Positions 7,124-13,701 are shown, counted from the stretch's first letter. The stretch: DNA of 16,628 bases from Syntrophobacterales bacterium (GCA_017881765.1 JADGQN010000057.1:1-16628), one strand, 5' to 3'. The notes: a model not told the origin generated them from the letters alone. Numbers and translations: made by a program.

Positions 7124-7741
7124 ATGAAACTCCAGATCCTTGCCGTGGCGTTACCGGCTGTTCTCGCGCTTGCAGTAGGTCTCGTATTTGCGGAAGCGCC
7201 TCAAAAAAGTGGCGTTCCTCCACAGCTGGAGAAGGCGACCTTCGCGGGAGGCTGTTTCTGGTGCATGGAGCACCCATTCGACGAACTTGAGGGCGTCGTT
7301 TCGGTCACGCCGGGCTATACAGGCGGCCATAAGAAGAACCCGACCTATGAGGAGGTTTCCTCAGGCACGACAGGCCATGCGGAGTCTGTGCAGATTGTGT
7401 ATGACCCCGCAAAGGTAGCGTACACGAAGCTCCTTGACGTCTTCTGGCACAACATAGATCCGACCGTACAGAACCAGCAATTTTGTGACACTGGTACTCA
7501 ATACCGCACTGCCATCTTCTTTCACGATGAGGAACAGAAGCGGCTTGCCGAGGAGTCGAAGAGAGCGCTTGAAAAATCAGGCCGGTTTAAAGGCCCCGTT
7601 TACACGGAGATTGTTCCCGCGTCCGAGTTCTATCCCGCGGAGGAGTATCACCAGCACTATTACAAAAAGAATCCGATTCGTTATAAGTTCTACCGTTATA
7701 ACTGCGGCCGTGATCAGCGTCTGAAAGAGGTCTGGGAATGA
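7124..7741 (+). CDS. msrA: Peptide-methionine (S)-S-oxide reductase MsrA, exported
   Basis: A protein of about 205 residues. An N-terminal signal peptide (MKLQILAVALPAVLALAVG, cleavage near FAEA) precedes a complete MsrA domain: the catalytic motif GGCFWCME with nucleophile Cys at about residue 44, GYTGG, SGTTGHAE, and the DTGTQYR substrate loop. A C-terminal YNCG cysteine is likely the resolving residue. Known role: reducing methionine-S-sulfoxide in proteins. The signal peptide places it in the periplasm or envelope, repairing oxidised exported proteins. The active site uses Cys, although some bacterial MsrA proteins use selenocysteine. Two adjacent ATGs occur (7121, 7124); 7124 has the better 6-nt spacing from AGGAG. 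Confidence 0.95.
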   Translation: MKLQILAVALPAVLALAVGLVFAEAPQKSGVPPQLEKATFAGGCFWCMEHPFDELEGVVSVTPGYTGGHKKNPTYEEVSSGTTGHAESVQIVYDPAKVAYTKLLDVFWHNIDPTVQNQQFCDTGTQYRTAIFFHDEEQKRLAEESKRALEKSGRFKGPVYTEIVPASEFYPAEEYHQHYYKKNPIRYKFYRYNCGRDQRLKEVWE

Positions 7742-7760
7742 GACAGATTTTTCTGGCTTA

Positions 7761-7819
7761 TCTCGTTTCTTTTGTTTTTCTTGTTTAAGCCGGTAAACCA
7801 AAGAAACTAGAGAAACCGG
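7761..7819. repeat. Intergenic inverted repeat upstream of the oxidoreductase
   Basis: TCTCGTTTCTTTTGTTT (7761-7777) matches the reverse complement of AAACCAAAGAAACTAGA (7795-7811) at 15 of 17 positions. Weaker pairing extends outward to about 7753 and 7819. The right arm ends at the GGAG ribosome-binding site of the next gene, so folding could affect its translation. Confidence 0.7.
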
Positions 7820-7826
7820 AGCGACT

Positions 7827-8963
7827 ATGGGTAGACATCTTGTCTTCGTCGGGGGAGGCCACGCGCACCTGACGGCACTCAAGAACCTTTCCGCGTTCGT
7901 CACGCGGGGTCATGCCGTGACATTGATCAGTGCGTCGCCGTACCACTATTATTCGGGCATGGGCCCGGGAATGCTCTCCGGGACCTATCATCCCTCGGAG
8001 GCGCGCTTTCATGTCAGGAAGATGGCCGAAGACCGGGGCGCTGCATTCATTGAAGATAAAGTAGTGAAGATTGACCCTATCGGTCATCTCCTGTTCTTGC
8101 GCTCCGGCGGGACCGTTGGATACGACGTGGTCTCATTCAACACGGGAAGCGAGGTGCCTGTCGGATCAATCGCCAGTTCTCCGCAGGACAACCTTGTTGC
8201 GGTCAAACCCGTAGTCAATCTCCTGAAGGCCAAGCATGCGATCTCACGGGCCATAAAAGCGGGCACTACCTGGAAATATATAGTGGTAGGGGGCGGTCCG
8301 GCCGGGGTCGAGGTCTGCGCGAACCTGTGGCGGCTTCTCGACGTAAACGGTGGCAAAGGAAAGATTATGCTGATTGCGGGGGAGAGACTTATGCCGGGTG
8401 CGCCTGAAAAAGTACGCAGCCTTGCCCTGGAATCCTTGGCAGGAAGGGGCGTGGAGATCGTCGAAGGCAGCTTTGTGAAGTCGGTTGAACAGGGCAGCGT
8501 GACGCTGACCGACGGGAGAACATTTGACTTCGACCTGGGCTTTATCGCGATAGGCATCCGGCCCGCGGCCATGTTTGCGGACTCGGGGCTTCCCATCGGA
8601 CCCGACGGAGGGTTGTTGGTGAATGCGCATCTCCGGAGCGTCGCGCATGCCGATATTTTCGGAGGCGGTGACTGCGCGAGCCTCCAAGGCCAAACGCTCG
8701 CGAAGGTGGGCGTGTATGCGGTGAGGGAGAACCCCATCCTCTTTCATAATCTTAAGGTCGCCCTCGAAGGTGGAGAAATGATGAGGTTCAGCCCGCAGCC
8801 GCATTATTTGCTGATCTTCAACATGGGGAACGGCCGGGGCATTTTCTGGAAGAAAGAGTGGGTCTGGGATGGCAGGCTCGCTTTTCTGCTGAAGGATTAT
8901 ATCGACAGGCGCTTCATGAAGACGTTCCAGGTTTCGGGAGAACGCGAGGAGAAAACAGAGTGA
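7827..8963 (+). CDS. Pyridine-nucleotide/FAD oxidoreductase of the SelD-N-terminal type
   Basis: Flavoprotein of 378 residues with two Rossmann dinucleotide-binding folds. FAD binding is indicated by HLVFVGGGHAHL (3-14) and GGGDCAS (about 275-281). NAD(P)H binding is indicated by YIVVGGGPAGVEV (about 151-163). The block SPYHYYSGMGPGMLSGTY (37-54) is characteristic of the NADH-dehydrogenase-2/SQR-like subgroup that also occurs fused to the N-terminus of selenide,water dikinase (SelD). There is no CxxC disulfide active site and no signal peptide; membrane association through the C-terminal amphipathic segment is possible. The start ATG follows GGAG. Its pairing with the candidate Sec-rhodanese downstream on the same strand, 145 bp away, suggests a shared redox or persulfide/selenium function; this is inference. 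A type-2 NADH:quinone dehydrogenase or sulfide:quinone reductase relative is the alternative. Confidence 0.8.
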   Translation: MGRHLVFVGGGHAHLTALKNLSAFVTRGHAVTLISASPYHYYSGMGPGMLSGTYHPSEARFHVRKMAEDRGAAFIEDKVVKIDPIGHLLFLRSGGTVGYDVVSFNTGSEVPVGSIASSPQDNLVAVKPVVNLLKAKHAISRAIKAGTTWKYIVVGGGPAGVEVCANLWRLLDVNGGKGKIMLIAGERLMPGAPEKVRSLALESLAGRGVEIVEGSFVKSVEQGSVTLTDGRTFDFDLGFIAIGIRPAAMFADSGLPIGPDGGLLVNAHLRSVAHADIFGGGDCASLQGQTLAKVGVYAVRENPILFHNLKVALEGGEMMRFSPQPHYLLIFNMGNGRGIFWKKEWVWDGRLAFLLKDYIDRRFMKTFQVSGEREEKTE

Positions 8964-8974
8964 AGGCGAATGCC

Positions 8975-9090
8975 GAGGTAAAAACAAAAGAAGGTTGAGG
9001 TAAAGACAGGAGCAAAGGTTGAGGTAAGAACAAAGAAAGGCGGAAATTTTTGTTTTCTCTCAACCTCAACCTTCTGTTGTTCTTACCTTA
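8975..9090. repeat. Tandem word repeat plus inverted copy upstream of the Sec-rhodanese gene
   Basis: On the left, AAGGTTGAGGTAA-type units recur (8975, 8991 and 9014 blocks). On the right, 9063-9090 is the reverse complement of the first block (8975-9003) with only a few mismatches. The ribosome-binding site of the next gene (AGGAGGTG) starts about 8 nt after the right arm. The gap is otherwise free of coding signals. Confidence 0.85.
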
Positions 9091-9108
9091 ATTTTCAGGA
9101 GGTGGGGT

Positions 9109-9948
9109 ATGAAAATTCTTGACTACTTCAGGCGTGTTTCTACATGGCCGCCTGAAACGGTGCGCACGTTTTTGAAAGAGAACAGGGAAGACGAGTATAA
9201 CCTTGTGGATGTCAGAACGCCCAAGGAGTATGAGGAGGGCCACCTTCCCGGTGCCCGGTTGATACCGGTAGGTGAGCTGCCGGATCGGCTCGCAGAGCTG
9301 GATCCGGCAAAGCCGACTATCGTTTACTGAGCTGCGGGCGTGCGCAGCCGGGCGGCTGCCGCTACTCTGGAGAGTGCGGGATTCAAGCAGGTTTACAGCC
9401 TGGAAGGCGGGATCAGGGCATGGAAGGGTCTGGTTGCGGAGAAGACGCCGGAATCAGGCATCGCTTATTTTTCTCCCGCCACAAAGCCGGAAGAGATGGT
9501 GGCGCTGGCGTGGTTCCTCGAAAATGGGTCACGCCGGTTTTACGCCGAAGTGAGCCGTAGACTGAACGAGCCCGATATTTCAGACCTGTACGCGGAGCTG
9601 GCAAGCGCGGAGGAACGCCATCAAGCCACTCTTCTCGATCTTTACAGAGAGTTCGGAGGCACACCGCCGAACGATGGGTTCCCGAAATCGATAATCTCCG
9701 TGGAGAACGAGGATGATGTGATGGAGGGAGGCATGCGCGTCTCAGAGGCACTGCAGTGGGTGCAAGGTAAGAGCACCGCCGCGGTCCTTGGGCTCTCTCT
9801 CGCGCTGGAGACCAATTCTTACGATCTTTACCTCACTATGGAGCGGAGGCTCCAGGATCAGCCATCGTCACGGGTTTTTCGTGATCTGTCGGGAGAGGAG
9901 AAACAGCACCTGGAGCGCTTAAGCTCGTTGCTCGAAGAGAGAACCTGA
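9109..9948 (+). CDS. Rhodanese/ferritin-like fusion with in-frame TGA read as selenocysteine
   Basis: I read this as one gene of 279 residues with TGA at codon 74 (9328-9330). Upstream of the TGA is a rhodanese N-half (LVDVRTPKEYEEGHLPGAR, ending PTIVY). Downstream, in the same frame, is AAGVRSRAAA, the exact continuation of the rhodanese active-site loop whose consensus is YCxxGxRS. The TGA therefore replaces the catalytic Cys. A hairpin with bacterial SECIS geometry follows. Residues ~120-279 form a ferritin-like four-helix domain with diiron ligand pattern E138, E168-x2-H171, E234, E264-x2-H267, as in rubrerythrins. A Sec persulfide/selenide chemistry joined to a diiron peroxidase-like domain suggests sulfur, selenium or peroxide handling. 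AGGAGGTG precedes the ATG. Alternatives are a point-mutated pseudogene (TGC or TGT to TGA) or a sequencing error; the SECIS-like fold and intact downstream half argue against both. Confidence 0.82.
9331..9359 (+). promoter_or_regulatory. Candidate bacterial SECIS element
   Basis: Directly after the TGA, two mutually exclusive perfect 6-bp hairpins can form. One is GCTGCG/CGCAGC (9331-9348, loop GGCGTG). The other is GCAGCC/GGCTGC (9344-9359, loop GGGC). The second puts a G-starting apical loop 19 nt after the UGA, within the 16-37 nt spacing described for bacterial SECIS elements. The first hairpin abuts the UGA and is less typical. Confidence 0.7.
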
Positions 9949-9958
9949 CAGCAAGTTA

Positions 9959-9989
9959 GGGTCACGGGTCAGGGGTCAAGGGTCATGGG
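9959..9989. repeat. Four tandem 7-bp units GGGTCAN
   Basis: Four consecutive heptamers GGGTCA followed by C, G, A and T respectively, then GGG. The array sits between the convergent Sec-rhodanese and MFS genes and has no coding potential. Confidence 0.95.
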
Positions 9990-10038
9990 CGTGAGCCATT
10001 TCAATCAGATAGACTGAATAGGCAGGATAGACCAGCTT

Positions 10039-11298
10039 TCATCGTCCTTTTTCCCGCTTTGTAAACGCGTAGCAGACCACGCTTAATAGGGCGGCAAGAC
10101 AGCAGACAATAAACGTCGCGTGATAGGCTGCGGGTGGATAGGTGTGGCCCGTGTGCGGAAAGAGGCCGATTATCTTGCCCATACCCGCCGTAAAGACAGC
10201 ACCTCCGGAGATGGTGAAAAAGTTGAGCCAGGTCATGACGGTACCTGATATGCCTGCGGGAAAGAGTTCCTTTGCATGGGCATAGAGGAGGTTTCCACAG
10301 GCGTTAGAAAAGCCGATAAAGAATGCGATAAGTGCAAACCACCCAAAGTGGCGTATGGGAATAATGCCGGTCAAGGGTATCAGCGTGACGCAGTAAAGGC
10401 CCATGCCCACGAGGGCCCACGTTTTTCGTGAAAACCGGCTCTTGTCGGAAAGACGCCCGGAAACGGGATTGCCAAGGGCGTAACCTGTGGATAAAAAGAT
10501 CAGCACGGCTCCAGCCTCAACGGGCGAATAAGCCATGATGTCAATGAGGTAGACGCCGAGCCAGAGGCCTTGAATGGCGACGAAGGTACCGTATCTGAAA
10601 AAAGTGGTGGCGCCCATTTGCCAGAACGAAGCTGATCCCAGAATGAGCCGGATTGACTGGCGAACCTTGATCTCCTCATAAGAAGCAGCCATTCCATCCT
10701 TCGGGTTGCTCTTGCGCGAGCGTCCTGGTGCGCCGATGATCAAGAAGGCCAGTACTCCGAGGACGCCCGTGATAAGGCCGGCAAACGCGGTAGAAACTCT
10801 CCATCCCACAATCGATGTGAGGTAGGCAAGCGGAGATGTAGCGAAGATGCTGCCCGCTGTGCCAACCGAAATAGTGAGCCCCATGAGGAAGGCGAATTGG
10901 TCAGGAGGGAACCTGAGGGCATAGACTTTTAAAGGGCCCATCAACATTGAGGCCATGCCCATGCCGATGAGAATACGTCCGCAAAAGACGATCGTAAAGG
11001 AATGGCCCGCGGCAAAGAGGAATGCCCCCAAAGCGCCAATCAGCGCGCAGACGGTCACGACAAGGCGTGGTCCTATACGATCGAGTATGGGTCCCATGGG
11101 GATTTGCAGCAGGGCAAAACAATAGAAGTAGGCGCCACCTAAGATACCAAGGGCTTCTGCCGTGAGGCCAAGATCAGCAACAAGGTTGGGGGCAATCACA
11201 GCAATAGAACCACGGTAAAACATGGATAGCGCAAAAAGCCCCGAGAGAATGGAAAAGGTGAGGATGGGCCGGTTCGCCCGGCCAGGTTGGTTATCCAT
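10039..11298 (-). CDS. Major facilitator superfamily transporter
   Basis: Inner-membrane carrier of 419 residues with about 12 hydrophobic helices, split 6+6 by a charged central loop (about residues 195-220, GRSRKSNPKDG). The signature between helices 2 and 3 (PMGPILDRIGPRLV) and its counterpart between helices 8 and 9 (VSGRLSDKSRFSRK) match the MFS G-x-x-x-D-R/K-x-G motif. The early YRGSIAVIAPNLVADLGL segment resembles organic-anion/hexuronate-type (ACS-like) and related carriers. The substrate cannot be read from sequence. The ATG at 11298 lies about 7 nt after AGGAATAG. It is a stand-alone gene, convergent with the Sec-rhodanese and divergent from the BACON gene. Confidence 0.92.
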   Translation of the reverse strand: MDNQPGRANRPILTFSILSGLFALSMFYRGSIAVIAPNLVADLGLTAEALGILGGAYFYCFALLQIPMGPILDRIGPRLVVTVCALIGALGAFLFAAGHSFTIVFCGRILIGMGMASMLMGPLKVYALRFPPDQFAFLMGLTISVGTAGSIFATSPLAYLTSIVGWRVSTAFAGLITGVLGVLAFLIIGAPGRSRKSNPKDGMAASYEEIKVRQSIRLILGSASFWQMGATTFFRYGTFVAIQGLWLGVYLIDIMAYSPVEAGAVLIFLSTGYALGNPVSGRLSDKSRFSRKTWALVGMGLYCVTLIPLTGIIPIRHFGWFALIAFFIGFSNACGNLLYAHAKELFPAGISGTVMTWLNFFTISGGAVFTAGMGKIIGLFPHTGHTYPPAAYHATFIVCCLAALLSVVCYAFTKREKGR

Positions 11299-11490
11299 CT
11301 TCTATTCCTGTCGCGTTGTCCCCATTATACACTAGAAACCGGACCGGATAGATGAGACTGAGCCTTTGAGCCGTCAGCCACCGTCAAATGAACCAGGGTG
11401 ACATGCGCTGCCAATACACTAGAGAAACTGAAGAAACGAGGGAGACCGGATGAGCCAGACATACCCGGTTGATTTCGGCCCTCGTGGTGC

Positions 11491-11508
11491 TTATAGTCTG
11501 ACTATAAT
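11491..11508. promoter_or_regulatory. Perfect 17-bp palindrome overlapping a TATAAT box
   Basis: TTATAGTCTGACTATAA (11491-11507) is a perfect 8-bp inverted repeat with a 1-bp centre. It overlaps TATAAT at 11503-11508, upstream of the BACON gene. This suggests an operator on a promoter; no good -35 hexamer is visible at 17 bp. Confidence 0.5.
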
Positions 11509-11528
11509 AACAAAAAGAGCCGTGGGCC

Positions 11529-11541
11529 CCGTTCAGAACGG
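11529..11541. repeat. Second palindrome, CCGTTCAGAACGG
   Basis: A perfect 6-bp inverted repeat around one base, between the TATAAT and the ribosome-binding site of the BACON gene. In RNA it would form a small hairpin in the leader; as DNA it could be an operator half of a two-site arrangement. Confidence 0.5.
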
Positions 11542-11561
11542 TCTTTCGGAAGGAGATGCGT

Positions 11562-11930
11562 ATGAGACTAAATAGACTAAACAGACCAGTGGTGCTTTGC
11601 ATTATGCTCCTGGTTACTTTGATGGCTGCCCGTTCTCACGGCCAGGATACCTCATGCACATTCTCGGTCTCTCCGGCTACCATATACTTTCAGCTCCCCG
11701 GTGGTAACGCGGACGTATATGTCAAGGGTTCTGCTCCCGCGTGCACTTTTAGTGCAAAAAGTGCGTATCCGTGGATCACTGTTTCCGTTAAGCAGGAGCA
11801 AGGCGAAGGCAAGGTTTCAGTCACCGTCGATGGTAACACAGGCTTAACTCACCGCGTAGGAAGTGTGCTCATCGACGGAGAGGAGGTGAGCATTATCCAA
11901 TATGGTCCCCGGCTCAGCGGTGGGGGGTAG
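11562..11930 (+). CDS. Small secreted BACON-domain protein
   Basis: A protein of 122 residues. It has a signal peptide with a basic start (MRLNRLNRP) and a hydrophobic core, with cleavage near SHGQ|DT. One BACON-type beta-sandwich domain fills the mature protein. Its features are CTFSVSPATIYF at the start, the paired Cys in ACTFSAKSAYPWITVS (a likely disulfide), a GKVSVTVDGNTG strand pair, and the RVGSVLIDGEEVSIIQ ending. BACON domains are extracellular, often carbohydrate- or mucin-associated; a single-domain protein would be an adhesin or binding module. ATG 11562 fits AAGGAG at 6-nt spacing better than the in-frame ATG 11556. The start region reuses the ACTAAATAGACTAAACAGACC-type word seen in nearby gaps. 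Confidence 0.82.
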   Translation: MRLNRLNRPVVLCIMLLVTLMAARSHGQDTSCTFSVSPATIYFQLPGGNADVYVKGSAPACTFSAKSAYPWITVSVKQEQGEGKVSVTVDGNTGLTHRVGSVLIDGEEVSIIQYGPRLSGGG

Positions 11931-12238
11931 ACTCCTACACATCTTGATATAGCCGTGTGAAAATTAGTTCGTCGCAAGTAGCATCAGTGTCCTGAAAAGA
12001 GGACGATTCCCGAAGACAGGATCGAGCGACTACCTGTCTGCAGACGTTCCACAACGCTGCACATGGGCCAAGAGCCTGAAAATACTTCAAAAAACGCGTT
12101 TACTCAATTTGCGACACGGGTGGGCATGGTTCTTGTAGAAACGTTCACAGTCCAGGTAGCCATTGCGGAAGAGAGCCCGCATAAATAGACAAGCGATACC
12201 GGCTGTCGGCCATCAGATTATCGTAAGAGGAGGTCAGC
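11931..12238. other. 308-bp gap without a convincing gene
   Basis: The gap holds a 7-bp stem AGACAGG/CCTGTCT (about 12014-12039) overlapping the palindrome GTCTGCAGAC, and a short open frame (12063-12188, 41 codons) with no ribosome-binding site. AGAGGAGGT just before 12239 is the tatA Shine-Dalgarno. I see no clear terminator or promoter. Confidence 0.6.
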
Positions 12239-12424
12239 ATGTTTGGTCTTGGAATGCCTGAATTGGTCGTTATCATGTTTCTTGTTCTGATCATCTTTGG
12301 CGCCGGGAAACTCCCCGAGATCGGGGGTGCGATCGGCAAAGGCATAAAGGGGTTCAGGGGCGCAGTGGCGGAGCGAGACGGGCTGCCCCCTACTGAAACA
12401 CCGAAAGAGCAGGGAAAGGCATAA
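12239..12424 (+). CDS. tatA: TatA/TatE twin-arginine translocase subunit
   Basis: A protein of 61 residues with the classic TatA plan. A short N-terminal membrane helix (PELVVIMFLVLIIFG, about 7-21) is followed by the FGAGKLPEIGG hinge, an amphipathic helix (AIGKGIKGFRGAV) and a short charged tail. Known role: oligomerising to form the size-variable pore that exports folded, often cofactor-loaded proteins. The Shine-Dalgarno is AGAGGAGG, 6 nt before ATG. No tatC or tatB is in the window. Directly downstream is a relic of a multicopper oxidase, a protein class usually exported by Tat; this suggests a former tatA-substrate pairing. Confidence 0.95.
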   Translation: MFGLGMPELVVIMFLVLIIFGAGKLPEIGGAIGKGIKGFRGAVAERDGLPPTETPKEQGKA

Positions 12425-12467
12425 GATAGCCATTTCATCTGCCTTGGTACTATGCCTGGGGATCCGG

Positions 12468-12662
12468 ATGAACCCGGGCGAGGTGACAACCGTCATTATG
12501 AAGTTCGATCCACCGGAGCTGCCAACGGTAGGTATGCGCAACGCCACGAGCCTGCGGTTCAAATAACTGGTCCCTGGCAAGAAGGTGAATGAGTACGTTT
12601 GGCACTGCCACATCCTGGAGCACGAGGAGCATGACATGATACGGCCGCTGATAGTCACGTAA
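12468..12662 (+). pseudogene. C-terminal remnant of a multicopper oxidase
   Basis: One reading frame encodes MNPGEVTTVIMKFDPPELP, then RFK, an in-frame TAA (12564-12566), then LVPGKKVNEYVWHCHILEHE, ending RPLIVT and a TAA at 12660-12662. HCHILEHEEHDM is the C-terminal type-1/trinuclear copper-binding motif of bilirubin-oxidase/CotA-type multicopper oxidases, normally preceded by ~400 residues with three more copper motifs. None of these occur upstream, where tatA ends only 43 bp away. The gene is therefore reduced to about 64 codons plus an internal stop: a deletion relic. TAA at the break excludes selenocysteine. The copper-motif identification is confident; the exact parent family is less so. 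Confidence 0.85.
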
Positions 12663-12831
12663 TACCCGTGTCATAGGCTCTTTTGACAGTAGTCCCTCGA
12701 CTTATGTGAAGCCTTTTCCCTCGTCGAATTATTCGGCCCTCATGTTGCGGATTTCATGGAAATGTTCAGCTTAGTACGTTAGACTTAATACCTACGGGCC
12801 AAGAACAAATCCGTTAGCCAAGGAGGATGAC

Positions 12832-13617
12832 ATGGCAGAGGCGACCAAGGTGCGTGTGAGGAAGGTCGGGCGTTACGGCTGGGTACCTGACATTCCGGAT
12901 CAGCGTGATCAGAAGTTCAGGAAGGTTTACAGGATACCTGCAACGCTGCCCTCATCGGTTGATTTGAGGCCACACTGCTCAAAGGTGGAGGATCAGGGAC
13001 AACTTGGCAGTTGCACAGCCAATGCGCTCGTCGGGGCGACGGAGTTCCTGATGATCAAGAATAAGACGACTTATGCAGACCTGAGCCGGCTCTTCGTCTA
13101 TTACAACGAGCGGGTGATGGAGCATACGGTGAACGAGGACTCAGGGGCCATGATCCGTGACGGCATCAAGACACTAGCGAAGCAGGGTGTCTGCACGGAG
13201 AAGAAGTGGCCTTACAAGATCAAGGAATTTACGAAAAAGCCCACGCCTGCCTGTTACAAGGAGGCCCTGGACTATCAGATCATTTCCTATCAGAGGATCG
13301 AGACCCTCGACGAGATGCGTTCCTGCCTTGCGGATGGGTTCCCGTTCGTTTTCGGGTTCACCGTCTATGAAAGCTTTGAATCTCAGCAGGTGGCAAAGAC
13401 AGGCGTCGTGAACATGCCGAAACCGAAAGAGAAGGCGATGGGCGGCCACGCAGTGGTCGGTGTCGGTTACGATGATAAGACAAAGCGGTTCATCGTGAGA
13501 AACTCCTGGGGCGAGAACTGGGGCAAGAAAGGTTACTTCACGATGCCTTATGATTACGTGGCGAACAGGGACCTCTCTGACGACTTCTGGACAATCCGTG
13601 CGGGAGAGCAGATGTAA
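12832..13617 (+). CDS. C1A (papain-family) cysteine peptidase
   Basis: A protein of 261 residues with a complete papain active site: oxyanion Gln in EDQGQLGSC (Q55), nucleophile C61 in GSCTANA, His in GGHAVVGVGY (H206) and Asn in RNSWGENWG (N224). The segment before the domain (residues 1-43, WVPDIPDQRDQKF) is short and lacks both a signal peptide and a full inhibitory propeptide. It resembles the bacterial and archaeal C1A proteins that start with a 'GWxPDxPDxRD' lead, so it may be cytoplasmic or exported by an unusual route. A strong Shine-Dalgarno (AAGGAGGATGAC) precedes the ATG. It is a stand-alone gene; likely substrates are unknown. A structural analogue of bacteriocin/lectin-type C1A proteins cannot be excluded. 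Confidence 0.92.
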   Translation: MAEATKVRVRKVGRYGWVPDIPDQRDQKFRKVYRIPATLPSSVDLRPHCSKVEDQGQLGSCTANALVGATEFLMIKNKTTYADLSRLFVYYNERVMEHTVNEDSGAMIRDGIKTLAKQGVCTEKKWPYKIKEFTKKPTPACYKEALDYQIISYQRIETLDEMRSCLADGFPFVFGFTVYESFESQQVAKTGVVNMPKPKEKAMGGHAVVGVGYDDKTKRFIVRNSWGENWGKKGYFTMPYDYVANRDLSDDFWTIRAGEQM

Positions 13618-13633
13618 AGTTACCGAGAACTTA

Positions 13634-13661
13634 GTGAGCCGTAAGCGGCGAGCCGTGAGCA
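13634..13661. repeat. GTGAGCCGT word repeat
   Basis: GTGAGCCGT, then GAGCCGTGAGC after a short spacer, in the 84-bp gap between the convergent peptidase and zincin-like genes. It is another gap filled with a reiterated short word. Confidence 0.6.
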
Positions 13662-13701
13662 GTAACACCGGACAATCGGTATGATTTGCGGGTGTGGCGC
13701 G

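Noticed and set aside
7250..7275. Selenocysteine in MsrA
   Set aside because: The catalytic codon in GGCFWCME is an ordinary Cys codon (TGT), not TGA.
8084..8987. Two long minus-strand ORFs opposite the flavoprotein (217 and 247 residues)
   Set aside because: Both overlap the confident oxidoreductase gene in antisense and show the low-complexity composition of shadow frames.
9340..9948. Separate gene starting at GTG 9340
   Set aside because: It starts inside the rhodanese active-site loop in the same frame as 9109-9330, with no ribosome-binding site; the two halves make one rhodanese domain across the TGA.
12063..12188. 41-codon ORF before tatA
   Set aside because: No Shine-Dalgarno, no recognisable motif, and its frame is open upstream to 11982 without a better start; likely chance.
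12564..12566. Stop-codon readthrough in the multicopper-oxidase fragment
   Set aside because: The stop is TAA, and the N-terminal three-quarters of the enzyme is missing, so a decayed relic is simpler.
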